A stretch of 7,559 bases of DNA from Micromonosporaceae bacterium (GCA_017354595.1 JAFMQQ010000137.1:1-7559); one strand, 5' to 3'. Shown: positions 1-6,667, counted from the first letter of the stretch. Notes: generated by a model not told the origin, from the letters alone. A program made the numbers and translations.

Positions 1-8
1 GGTCGCGG

Positions 9-1187
9 TCAGCCCCGGCACAGATCCACGTGCTTGGCGGTGAGGATGTGCGCCACCGCCTCCTCCAGCCGGGAGCGGGCGAGCTTCCCGGAATCCACCG
101 CGTCGGCGATCGCCTGGATCACCTGGCGGGTCAGGCTCGCCACGGCACTGCTGGAGGCGTTGAACAGCACCATGTCCGCACCCGCCTTCAGCGCCTGGAC
201 ACTGGCGGCGGGTACCGGGTAGCCGGCGGTACTGATCGCGCCCGCCGACAGCGAGTCGGTCAGCACCAACCCGGTGAAGTGCAGCTGGCCGCGCAGCACA
301 TTGGTGATGACCGTCGGGGAGAGGCTGGCCGGGGTGCTGGTCAGCCCGGGCACGCCGGCGTTGGCGATCATCACGGCGGGCAGGCCGGCCCCGACCGCTG
401 CGGTGAACGGCAGCAGCCCGGCCCGGCGCAGGGTGGGCCAGGGCAGCGTCGTCGCGGCCTTGTCGTCGGTGTTGCCGGTCGCTCCACCGAGGCCGGGGAA
501 GTGCTTGACCACCGGGACCACACCGGCGGCGAGCAGCCCGCGGGCGAAGGCGAGTCCGGCCGTCTCGGCGACCGACTCGGTGAGGCTGAACGATCGGGTA
601 CCGTCCGGGTTGCTCGAGCTGGGGCCGGGCCTGCCGTCCAGGTCGAGTACCGGAGCCAGGTCGACGGTGACGCCGGCCGCCTTCAACTTCCGGCCCACCT
701 GGGTGGCGAGCGCCTCGATCTGCGTGCTGGACATGGTGGCGGCCATCTGGCGTGCCGAGGGCATCCTGCCGACCAGGTTGGCCATCCGCTGCACCACGCC
801 GCCTTCCTCGTCCGCCATCACCATCGGGGCGATGCCCTCCGGCGCCTTGGTGGCGAGGCGGTGCAGGGTAGCTGCGAGATCCGGGGGTGCCTGGCTGCCG
901 AACAGGATCACCCCGCCGGCACCCGAGGCGATCTCCGCACTGATCGAGGTCACGCGATCCTCATCCACCGGTACCACGACCGTCTGCCCGGCCAGCCGGG
1001 TGGTACTCCAGCTGGACAGCAGCCGGGCGCAGCTCGGTGACGGGGACGCGACGCTGCGCGATGCGGTCCCGGCCGGGCTGCCGCTACCGGCCGCCGCCGG
1101 CCCGGGTACCTGCGTCGAGCATCCGGACGCCAGTACCGCGCCGGCCCCGAGCGCGGCGAGCGCCCGCCGGCACAACCGAATTGACAT
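9..1187 (-). CDS. Glycoside hydrolase family 3 lipoprotein (NagZ/LpqI-like beta-N-acetylglucosaminidase or relative)
   Basis: Predicted exported, lipid-anchored enzyme of 392 residues. The likely role is hydrolysis of N-acetylglucosaminyl links in cell-wall fragments, as for NagZ and LpqI; this is inferred from the family. The start is the ATG at 1187 because GGGGAGG lies 8 bases upstream. An ATG 19 codons further upstream (1244) would put a non-signal sequence ahead of the leader. The N-terminus has Arg residues, a hydrophobic run and a lipobox-like LASGC with the lipid-accepting Cys at 23, then a Ser/Ala/Pro/Gly linker to about 52. The GH3 N-terminal barrel spans about 55-388. Visible motifs are MADEEGG (124-130, substrate-binding Asp region), DGTRSF (195-200), KHFPGLG (228-234) and LVLTDSLSAGAI, with the probable nucleophile Asp311. 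The Asp-Ser-His loop that supplies the acid/base His in classical NagZ reads GNTDDKAATT here and has no His. The length suits a single-domain GH3 enzyme without the C-terminal domain. It is transcribed divergently from the Uma2 gene. Its exact substrate is uncertain. Confidence 0.9.
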   Translation of the reverse strand: MSIRLCRRALAALGAGAVLASGCSTQVPGPAAAGSGSPAGTASRSVASPSPSCARLLSSWSTTRLAGQTVVVPVDEDRVTSISAEIASGAGGVILFGSQAPPDLAATLHRLATKAPEGIAPMVMADEEGGVVQRMANLVGRMPSARQMAATMSSTQIEALATQVGRKLKAAGVTVDLAPVLDLDGRPGPSSSNPDGTRSFSLTESVAETAGLAFARGLLAAGVVPVVKHFPGLGGATGNTDDKAATTLPWPTLRRAGLLPFTAAVGAGLPAVMIANAGVPGLTSTPASLSPTVITNVLRGQLHFTGLVLTDSLSAGAISTAGYPVPAASVQALKAGADMVLFNASSSAVASLTRQVIQAIADAVDSGKLARSRLEEAVAHILTAKHVDLCRG

Positions 1188-1302
1188 GCTGTTCGCCTCC
1201 CCGCAGCACCCTATCCAACCGCTGCCATTGCGGCCGGATCGCACCGGCGGTGAGCACTGTGGACAGTCCCCGGGCGAGGTCGGGCCGCCGGTGAAGACCA
1301 GA

Positions 1303-1328
1303 AGACTAGATAGCCGTACGACTAGTCT
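1303..1328. repeat. Inverted repeat AGACTAG-N12-CTAGTCT, possible operator
   Basis: Perfect 7-base arms (1303-1309 and 1322-1328) are separated by 12 bases. An imperfect extension (ACCAG on the left, CTGGT on the right) is offset by three extra bases on the left. CTAG is rare in this sequence, with about four hits in the whole window and two of them here, so the repeat stands out. It lies in the divergent promoter region just upstream of the best Uma2 promoter candidate, a common place for a repressor site. No T-tract follows it, so a terminator is less likely. The function is inferred only from position and symmetry. Confidence 0.4.
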
Positions 1329-1330
1329 GG

Positions 1331-1359
1331 TTTAATGCTCAGTGCGCGAGCCGTAACCT
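1331..1359 (+). promoter_or_regulatory. Weak candidate promoter for the Uma2 gene
   Basis: TAACCT at 1354-1359 fits the TANNNT form of an actinobacterial -10 box. It has a poor -35 candidate, TTTAAT (1331-1336), 17 bases upstream. Transcription would begin near 1366, leaving a short leader that contains the GGAGGAG ribosome site. The -35 match is only 3 of 6 to TTGACA, so this remains a guess. Confidence 0.25.
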
Positions 1360-1393
1360 GGGGACGGCCTGGACACGGGGGAGGAGAAGGCGA

Positions 1394-1966
1394 GTGACTG
1401 TCACAGTGATCCCCGAGTTGGAGCCGATGGGGCGGGTGCTGACCGCCGAGGAGTACGACGCGCTTCCGGAAAATCCGAGAAGGGAGCTCGTCGATGGGGT
1501 CATCCAGCTGATGGCGTCACCCACGTTCCGACACCAGTCGGTCAAAGAGGCGCTGTACATGCTGCTTCGCCGCAGCCGCCCGGACGACCTCGCGGTGCTG
1601 GCCGAGGTGGAGATCCGGCTCAAGCCGTTGCTGCGCCGCATCCCGGACATCGTCCTGGTGCGGCGGTCCGCCTACGCAGGGGACCGCAACCAGTGCGAGC
1701 CGTCCGAGGTGGTGCTCGCCGTCGAGGTGGTCAGCCCCGGATCTCAGTCGGCCGACCGGCGGTTCAAGCCGGCCGAATATGCCGCCGCCGGCATCGAGCA
1801 CTACTGGCTGGTCGAGATCGACCCGGACATCGTCGTGTACGCCTACTGGCTGGTCGCACCCGGGCGGTACGACCTGACCGGCGTCTTCAAGACCGGCGAG
1901 ACGGTCACCGTCCCCGCGCTGGGATGGGTGCGGCTGGACGTCGCCGAGTTGGCTGACGAAGGCTAG
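1394..1966 (+). CDS. Uma2 family (DUF820) PD-(D/E)XK nuclease-fold protein
   Basis: A 190-residue protein of the Uma2 family, whose members have a restriction-endonuclease-like fold and occur in many copies in cyanobacteria and actinomycetes. Their physiological role is largely unknown. The start is GTG at 1394, just after a strong GGAGGAGAAGG ribosome site. Family landmarks are an N-terminal LTAEEYDALPE (16-26), RRELVDGVIQLM (29-40), a conserved His47 in FRHQ, RIPDIVLV (82-89), VLAVEVVSPGS (107-117), then RRFKPAEYAAAGIEHYWLV (122-140). The presumed metal-binding and catalytic set is Asp85, Glu111 and Lys125, all present, so the nuclease centre looks intact. The length is typical. It seems to be a single-gene unit: 124 bases separate it from the next gene and no toxin, transposase or methylase is adjacent. 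The family call is firm; a DNA-cleaving activity is inferred from the fold. Confidence 0.9.
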   Translation: MTVTVIPELEPMGRVLTAEEYDALPENPRRELVDGVIQLMASPTFRHQSVKEALYMLLRRSRPDDLAVLAEVEIRLKPLLRRIPDIVLVRRSAYAGDRNQCEPSEVVLAVEVVSPGSQSADRRFKPAEYAAAGIEHYWLVEIDPDIVVYAYWLVAPGRYDLTGVFKTGETVTVPALGWVRLDVAELADEG

Positions 1967-2090
1967 TCCACCTGCTCTCGCGGGAAGGTGTTGACCTCGC
2001 CCCAAGGGCGGGACGCAGGCTGGTTCGGCGAGCCACGCTGACCGCGGCGTAGCCCGGAGGGCAGGCCAAGCCAGGAACGGGAGGCCGACG

Positions 2091-3017
2091 ATGTATCCGT
2101 ACCACGGTTCCGGACCGTACTGCTTTGCCAACTCATTGGCGATGGTGCTGGGGTCGGACGCCCCGCCGCCGTCGGTGATCGAAGTGCTGACCGGTTCGCC
2201 GTTCGGGCTGGTACTGCTCGGCGGGCAGCTGCCATTGTTCAACCCGTACGGCTGGGATCCCGATATCGGTCTCGACGACGCGATCGCGCTGCTCGGTTGG
2301 GCCTGCCACCGGCAGGGCGCGGAGGACGACGAGCAGGCGTTGGCGATGCTGCACGAGGCCGTCAAGGCGGGGCCGGTCCTCGCCGGGCCGGTCGAGATGG
2401 GCCTGCTGCGCCAGCAACCCGGGATGACCGAGCCGGTCGGGGCCGACCATTTCGTCGCGGTCCTGGAAGTCGACGCCACGCTCGTCCGGTTCCATGATCC
2501 GAACGGGCACCCGTACACCACCCTGCCGATCAAGGAGTTCCTCGCCGCCTGGCGCGCCGAGACGATCACCTACCGGACCACCTCCTACACGATGCGTAGC
2601 GACTTCCGCCGGATCCGTGAGGTAGGCCAGGACGAGGCGTTGCGGGCCGCCCTGCCCGGTGCCATCGCCTGGCTGCGCGGCCGCGGCGACGTGACGACCT
2701 GGCCGGGTACCGTCGCCGGCGCCGGGGCGGCGGATCGGCTGGCGAGCATGGTCAGCGGCGGCCTGGATGCCGGTACCCGGGCTCACCTGGCCCAGTTCGC
2801 GATCCGGGTCGGTGCCCGGCGGCTGACCGACGCGGCCACCGCGCTGGCCGGTATCGGCCGGGGCCGGGCGGCCGGGGTCGCCACCCGCCAGGCCCGGCTG
2901 GTCGGTGGCCTCCAGTACGACATCCTGAACGCAGCCACCGCCCGTGCCGCGGAGGCGTTGCGCCGGCTCGCCCCGACCTACCACGAGTTCGCCGATGCGC
3001 TCGACGTGGACCAATAA
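2091..3017 (+). CDS. Papain-fold (C39/BtrH-N-like) protein with helical C-terminal domain, function unknown
   Basis: A 308-residue protein, probably cytosolic, since no signal peptide or membrane segment is visible. The ATG at 2091 follows GGGAGG by 6 bases. The N-terminal half looks like a papain-like fold of the C39/BtrH_N kind. It opens with GSGPYCFANSLAMVLG, placing a probable catalytic Cys11 at the head of a helix, then ADHFVAVLEV with His120, then RFHDPNGHPY with Asp136, giving a plausible Cys-His-Asp triad. IEVLTGSPFG (30-39) resembles the segment after the Cys in BtrH-type N-terminal domains. Residues about 175-305 are Ala/Arg-rich and mostly helical, possibly like the second domain of BtrH proteins. 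Known members of these families are peptidases or acyl/amide-transfer enzymes, but I cannot assign a substrate. With Cys11 so near the start there is no room for a propeptide. The gene ends 37 bases before the AAA ATPase gene and may share its function. The fold call is a motif-level inference. Confidence 0.6.
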   Translation: MYPYHGSGPYCFANSLAMVLGSDAPPPSVIEVLTGSPFGLVLLGGQLPLFNPYGWDPDIGLDDAIALLGWACHRQGAEDDEQALAMLHEAVKAGPVLAGPVEMGLLRQQPGMTEPVGADHFVAVLEVDATLVRFHDPNGHPYTTLPIKEFLAAWRAETITYRTTSYTMRSDFRRIREVGQDEALRAALPGAIAWLRGRGDVTTWPGTVAGAGAADRLASMVSGGLDAGTRAHLAQFAIRVGARRLTDAATALAGIGRGRAAGVATRQARLVGGLQYDILNAATARAAEALRRLAPTYHEFADALDVDQ

Positions 3018-3042
3018 GAGTGTGCTCGAAACATCCGCGAGC

Positions 3043-3057
3043 TAGCTTCGACGGGTG
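3043..3057 (+). promoter_or_regulatory. Candidate leaderless promoter and start of the AAA gene
   Basis: TAGCTT (3043-3048) fits the TANNNT -10 pattern. About seven bases downstream lies the G of the GTG start at 3055. No purine-rich ribosome site precedes this GTG: the bases before it read TAGCTTCGACG. A -10 box placed this way, with no Shine-Dalgarno, is the usual mark of leaderless transcripts in actinobacteria. No good -35 is seen (GTGTGC lies at the right distance). If correct, the ATPase can be transcribed independently of the papain-fold gene upstream. Confidence 0.45.
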
Positions 3058-4482
3058 ACCCAGGCACCAGAGACCTACCACCCAGACCCACCGGCGGACC
3101 TGCCCCGCACGCTCGGCGAGTTGCGCGCCTCCGGGCATCAGTACCGCGGCGTCAAGCAGGAACTGCGGGAGAACCTGCTCGCCGCGATGCGCTCCGAGGT
3201 GCCCCGGTTCCAGGGCGTCGTGGGTTACCAGGACACCGTGCTACCCGAGGTGGAGCGGGCGATCCTGGCCGGACACGACATGGTGCTGCTCGGCGAGCGC
3301 GGGCAGGGCAAGACCCGGGTGATGCGCTCGCTGATCTGGCTGCTGGACGAGTGGACCCCGGTGATCACCGGCTCCGAGCTGAACGAGCACCCGTACCACC
3401 CGATCTCCCCGGCCGCCCGGCGCCTGGCTGCGCAGCATGGCGACCAGCTGCCGGTCAGTTGGCTGCACCGGTCGATGCGGTACGGCGAGAAGCTGGCCAC
3501 CCCGGATACCAGCGTGGGCGACCTGATCGGCGACGTCGACCCGATCCGGGTCGCGCAGGGGCGCACTCTCGGCGATCCGGAGACCATCCACTTTGGACTG
3601 GTACCCCGGACCAACCGGGGTATCTTCGCCATCAACGAACTCCCCGACCTCGCCGAGCGGATCCAGGTGTCGCTGCTGAACGTGCTGGAGGAGCGCGATA
3701 TCCAGGTCCGCGGCTACCTGCTCCGGCTGCCGCTGGACGTGCTGCTGGTGGCCAGCGCCAACCCGGAGGACTACACCAACCGGGGTCGCATCATCACCCC
3801 GCTGAAGGACCGGTTCGGCGCCGAGATCCGCACCCACTACCCGATCGATCTGGAGCTGGAGCTCAACCTCATCCTGCAGGAGGCGGATCTGGTCGCGACG
3901 GTACCGGTGCATGTGCTCGAGGCGCTGGCCCGGTTCACCCGGGCGGTACGCGAGTCCCCGGCCGTGGACTCCCGATCCGGGGTCTCGGCCCGGTTCGCCA
4001 TCGCCGCCGCGGAGACGGTCGCCGCCGCTGCGCTGCGCCGGGGTGGCCTGCTCGGCGAGCGGGACCCGGTGGCCCGGATCGGGGACACCGCCTCGGTCAC
4101 CAGTACGCTGCGCGGCAAGGTGGAGTTCGAGAGCGGCGAGGAGGGCCGGGAGACCGAGGTCCTCGCCCACCTGTTGCGCAGCGCGACCGCGGACACCTTC
4201 CGTTCCCGGCTGGCCGGGCTGGACCTCTCCGGCTTTACCGAGCTGGCCGCCCAGGGCGAGATCATCGAGACCGGCGAACTGGTCGGCGCGGACGAACTGC
4301 TGCGCCAGGTGGGGACGGTACCCGGGCTGGCGAAGGTACTGGAACGGTTGGGCCTGGGCGACGCGCCGACCCGGGGCGAGGCGGCCGCCGGCGTGGAGTT
4401 CGCACTGGAGGGGCTGTACCTGACCCGGCGCCTGTCGAAGGACGTCACCGACGACGGGCGCACGATCTACGGCAGCAACTGA
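3055..4482 (+). CDS. MoxR/magnesium-chelatase-type AAA+ ATPase (Rv0958-like)
   Basis: A 475-residue cytosolic AAA+ ATPase, expected to form a ring that remodels a client together with the VWA protein encoded next. The start is GTG at 3055. Motifs in order are FQGVVGYQDTVLPEVERAIL (52-71, N-terminal AAA linker region), Walker A GERGQGKT (80-87), a Walker-B-like GIFAINELPDL (189-199) with Asn194 where Asp is usual and the catalytic Glu195 kept, VSLLNVLEERDIQVRG (205-220, the helix-2 insert region typical of this clade), sensor 1 SANPEDYTNRG (234-244), a putative arginine finger in LKDRFG (250-255, Arg253), and sensor 2 GVSARFAIA (309-317, Arg313). The C-terminal third is helical. From memory, the length and motifs match M. 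tuberculosis Rv0958, annotated as a magnesium chelatase; no tetrapyrrole genes are here, so that name should not be read as chlorophyll synthesis. The stop codon overlaps an ATG (TGATG) that opens a small frame leading to the VWA gene. Confidence 0.9.
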   Translation: MTQAPETYHPDPPADLPRTLGELRASGHQYRGVKQELRENLLAAMRSEVPRFQGVVGYQDTVLPEVERAILAGHDMVLLGERGQGKTRVMRSLIWLLDEWTPVITGSELNEHPYHPISPAARRLAAQHGDQLPVSWLHRSMRYGEKLATPDTSVGDLIGDVDPIRVAQGRTLGDPETIHFGLVPRTNRGIFAINELPDLAERIQVSLLNVLEERDIQVRGYLLRLPLDVLLVASANPEDYTNRGRIITPLKDRFGAEIRTHYPIDLELELNLILQEADLVATVPVHVLEALARFTRAVRESPAVDSRSGVSARFAIAAAETVAAAALRRGGLLGERDPVARIGDTASVTSTLRGKVEFESGEEGRETEVLAHLLRSATADTFRSRLAGLDLSGFTELAAQGEIIETGELVGADELLRQVGTVPGLAKVLERLGLGDAPTRGEAAAGVEFALEGLYLTRRLSKDVTDDGRTIYGSN

Positions 4483-4604
4483 TGCCCGCCAACCAGCTGG
4501 TGGACGCCGCCCTTCGAGGGCACAACTTCATTGAAGTTGGGCTTATGGCTCCGCCGATAAGCCCAACTTCAATGAAGTTGCGCGGTGGGGGCGAGGCGAT
4601 CTGA
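4482..4604 (+). CDS. Possible 40-codon ORF coupling the AAA and VWA genes
   Basis: An open frame of 40 residues begins MPANQLVDAALRGHNF and ends GGGEAI. Its ATG overlaps the AAA stop as TGATG, and its own TGA overlaps the VWA ATG, again as TGATG. The three reading frames therefore form a chain of stop-start overlaps that would allow termination-reinitiation. It has no ribosome site of its own. More than half of it is the hairpin element at 4523-4580, so the peptide is probably not conserved. It could be a coupling leader that lets ribosomes open the hairpin, or it could be chance. No similarity to a known small protein is recognised. Confidence 0.25.
   Translation: MPANQLVDAALRGHNFIEVGLMAPPISPTSMKLRGGGEAI
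4523..4580. repeat. Long palindromic element, copy 1 (24-base perfect arms, 10-base loop)
   Basis: The left arm (4523-4546) and right arm (4557-4580) are perfect reverse complements over 24 bases, around the loop GGCTCCGCCG. The outer 17 bases of each arm are themselves a palindrome, CAACTTCAWTGAAGTTG with a single central base; the inner 7 are GGCTTAT and ATAAGCC. The element is A/T-rich compared with its surroundings and fills much of the 121-base gap between the AAA and VWA genes. No T-run follows, so a classical terminator is unlikely. It could be a REP/MITE-like dispersed repeat, a protein-binding site, or an RNA hairpin that tunes expression of the two genes. Confidence 0.9.
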
Positions 4605-6616
4605 TGGGCGGCAACCGGTACCGGTACGGGGCGTGGAAGGGCGGGCCCGACCCGCTCGCCCCGCCCTATGACGTACGCGCCGCGGTGGACCAGGTCGGTG
4701 CCGAGGTACTCGCCGGTGGCAGCCTGCGGGACGCGCTGCGCGACCTGCTGCGCCACGGCCCGGACGGGCGGCGGGGACTGGACGAGCTGGCGGCCCGGGC
4801 GCGCCGGATGCGCCGGGAGGCGCTGCGCCGGGGCAGCCTCGACGGTGCGGTGACCCGGGCACAGGCGCTGCTGGACCAGGCGCTCGCCGCCGAAAGCGAG
4901 GAGCTGTCCCGGCGGGATACCGACGAGGCGAGGTTCGCCGAGGCGACCCTGGACAACCTGCCGCACTCCACCGCCCGGGCGGTCGACGAGCTCGCTGGGT
5001 ACCAGTGGGCGAGCCAGCAGGCGCGGCAGCTGTACGAGCAGATCCTGGAGGGGCTGCGCCGCGACGTCCTGGAGCAGCGCTTCAGCGGACTGCGCGATGC
5101 GCTGGCCGGCGCGGATCCCGGCCGCGACCCGCAGGCCAACGCGCGGCTCAAGGAGATGCTGCACGACCTGAACGATCTGCTCTCCCGGCATGCCCGCGGC
5201 GAGGACACCGCGGACGCCTTCGCCAACTTCATGAACAAGCACGGCGACTTCTTCCCGGAGGAACCGTCCACAGTGGACGAACTGGTGGACGCGCTGGCCC
5301 GGCGGGCGGCCGCCGGCGAGCGGCTGCTGCGCTCGCTCTCGCCACAACAGCGCGAACAGCTGTACCAGCTGATGGAGCGCGCCCTCGGCGATGCCGGCCT
5401 GGCCTCGGAGATGGCCGCGCTGACCGGCAACCTGCGCACCCTGCGGCCGGACCTGAACTGGAGCCGGGGCCAGCGGGTACGCGGCGAGGGCGAACTCGGG
5501 TACGGCGAGGCGGCCGGCGCGCTGGAGGAGATCGCGGACCTGGACGACCTGCTGGACCAGCTGGGCCAGGAGCACCCGGGCGCGACCCTGGATGACATCG
5601 ACGTGGAGGCGGTACAGCGCCAGCTGGGGCGGCAGGCGGCCGACGACGTACGGCGGCTGCAGGAACTGGAGCGGGAGCTGCGCCGGCAGGGCTGGCTGAC
5701 CCGGGGCGACGACGGGCTGACGCTGTCCCCCAAGGCGCTGCGCCGGCTCGGCGGTACCGCGCTGCGCCGGGTCTTCGCGCACCTGGACGCCGGCCGGCGC
5801 GGCCAGCACGACCTGCGCGACGCGGGTGCCGCGGGCGAGTTGACCGGAGCCTCCCGGCGCTGGGAGTACGGCGACGAGCAGCCGATCGACGTGGTGCGTA
5901 CGGTCGGCAACGCCCTGCGGCGGGTAGCCGCATCACACGGTGGCATGCGCCGGGCGGCTGGTTCGGGCGCGGTGCCGCACACACCGGTCGCGCTGGCGGT
6001 GGAGGACTTCGAGGTCGCCGAGACCGAACGGCGGGTCAGCGCTGCGGTGGCGCTCTGCGTCGACCTCTCCTTCTCGATGGTCTCGGAGGGCCGCTGGGGT
6101 CCGATGAAGCAGACCGCGCTCGCCCTGTCCCACCTGGTCGCCACGGCGTACCCGCAGGACGCGCTGCAGATCATCGGCTTCGGCCGGTACGCGATGCGGC
6201 TGTCCCAGCAGGAACTGGCGGCGGTCGAGCCGGATCTGGTACAGGGCACCAACCTGCACCACGCGCTCAAGCTCGCCGGCCGGCACGTACGCCGGCATCC
6301 GGAGGCGGAGCCGGTGGTGATGGTGGTGACCGACGGCGAGCCGACCGCACACCTGGATGAGGATGGCGAGCCGTACTTCCGCTGGCCGCCGACCCGGGCG
6401 ACGATCCGCGCGACGATAGCCGAGGTGGACAACCTGACCCGGTACGGCGCCACGCTGAACGTCTTCATGCTCGGCGAGGACGGCGGGCTGCGCCGGTTCG
6501 TGGACGCGGTGGCGCGGCGCAACGGCGGCCGGGTCTTCACCCCGGACGCCGACGACCTCGGCCGGTACGTGGTCGCCGACTACCTTCGCGCCCGCCGCGG
6601 CCGTCGCGGCCGCTGA
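4604..6616 (+). CDS. VWA-domain protein, partner of the AAA ATPase (Rv0959-like)
   Basis: A 670-residue protein with no signal peptide or membrane segment. The start is ATG at 4604, with GAGG 7 bases upstream. The first 460 residues are mostly charged and helical, rich in Arg, Glu, Asp, Leu and Ala, with likely coiled-coil stretches (about 85-115, 225-265 and 340-362). The von Willebrand A domain occupies about 478-662. Its metal-ion-dependent adhesion site is complete: DLSFS (Asp487, Ser489, Ser491), Thr549 in QGTN, and Asp577 in VVTDGEP. The tail is basic (RARRGRRGR). In MoxR/VWA pairs the VWA protein is thought to use the bound Mg2+ to dock on the ATPase or to present the client; this is family knowledge and the client is unknown. 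From memory, the size matches M. tuberculosis Rv0959, which lies beside Rv0958 just as here. A long hairpin precedes it and a related one follows it. The last codons are part of a 22-base direct repeat. Confidence 0.9.
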   Translation: MGGNRYRYGAWKGGPDPLAPPYDVRAAVDQVGAEVLAGGSLRDALRDLLRHGPDGRRGLDELAARARRMRREALRRGSLDGAVTRAQALLDQALAAESEELSRRDTDEARFAEATLDNLPHSTARAVDELAGYQWASQQARQLYEQILEGLRRDVLEQRFSGLRDALAGADPGRDPQANARLKEMLHDLNDLLSRHARGEDTADAFANFMNKHGDFFPEEPSTVDELVDALARRAAAGERLLRSLSPQQREQLYQLMERALGDAGLASEMAALTGNLRTLRPDLNWSRGQRVRGEGELGYGEAAGALEEIADLDDLLDQLGQEHPGATLDDIDVEAVQRQLGRQAADDVRRLQELERELRRQGWLTRGDDGLTLSPKALRRLGGTALRRVFAHLDAGRRGQHDLRDAGAAGELTGASRRWEYGDEQPIDVVRTVGNALRRVAASHGGMRRAAGSGAVPHTPVALAVEDFEVAETERRVSAAVALCVDLSFSMVSEGRWGPMKQTALALSHLVATAYPQDALQIIGFGRYAMRLSQQELAAVEPDLVQGTNLHHALKLAGRHVRRHPEAEPVVMVVTDGEPTAHLDEDGEPYFRWPPTRATIRATIAEVDNLTRYGATLNVFMLGEDGGLRRFVDAVARRNGGRVFTPDADDLGRYVVADYLRARRGRRGR

Positions 6617-6650
6617 CCTACACCTCGTGCCGCGGCCGTCGCGGCCGCTG
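6594..6650 (+). repeat. 22-base direct repeat straddling the VWA stop codon
   Basis: The same 22 bases, beginning GCCGCGGCCG and ending CGGCCGCTG, occur at 6594-6615 and 6629-6650, offset by 35 bases. The first copy encodes the basic end of the VWA protein and finishes on the second base of its TGA. The second is noncoding. Each copy is nearly self-complementary through GCGGCCG-type halves. A short duplication of the gene end by replication slippage is the simplest explanation. Confidence 0.85.
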
Positions 6651-6667
6651 CCCCGCACCCGAGTGGG

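Larger units (their letters stand above)
1188..1393. promoter_or_regulatory. Divergent intergenic region between the GH3 and Uma2 genes
   Basis: These 206 bases separate two genes that point away from each other, so both promoters should lie here. The GH3 ribosome site (GGGGAGG, read on the minus strand at about 1196-1202) and the Uma2 site (GGGGGAGGAG, just before 1388) mark the two ends. No convincing -35/-10 pair was found for the GH3 gene. The centre holds an inverted repeat, listed separately. Confidence 0.6.

Noticed and set aside
1991..2019. TTGACC followed by a CGCCC-CAA-GGGCG mini-hairpin as a promoter or terminator before the papain-fold gene
   Set aside because: No -10-like sequence lies 16-19 bases after TTGACC, and a 5-base stem with no T-tract is too weak to call a terminator.
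1517..2569. 350-codon open frame on the minus strand across the Uma2 and papain-fold genes
   Set aside because: It spans two well-supported genes and an intergenic gap, has no motif or ribosome site, and is a high-G+C shadow.
4523..4580. Hairpin copy 1 as a classical rho-independent terminator
   Set aside because: No T-run follows on either strand, the next bases are G/C-rich, and the downstream VWA gene is expected to be co-transcribed with the AAA gene.
4666..6540. 624-codon open frame on the minus strand opposite the VWA gene
   Set aside because: Its product is Ser/Arg-rich with no recognisable domain, and the plus strand carries a clear VWA protein with an intact MIDAS. Long antisense frames are expected at this G+C content.
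3055..6616. Magnesium chelatase for chlorophyll or cobalt chelatase for cobalamin
   Set aside because: The AAA and VWA parts resemble chelatase I and D subunits, but no large H/CobN subunit or tetrapyrrole gene is present. The Rv0958/Rv0959-type pair is the better match.
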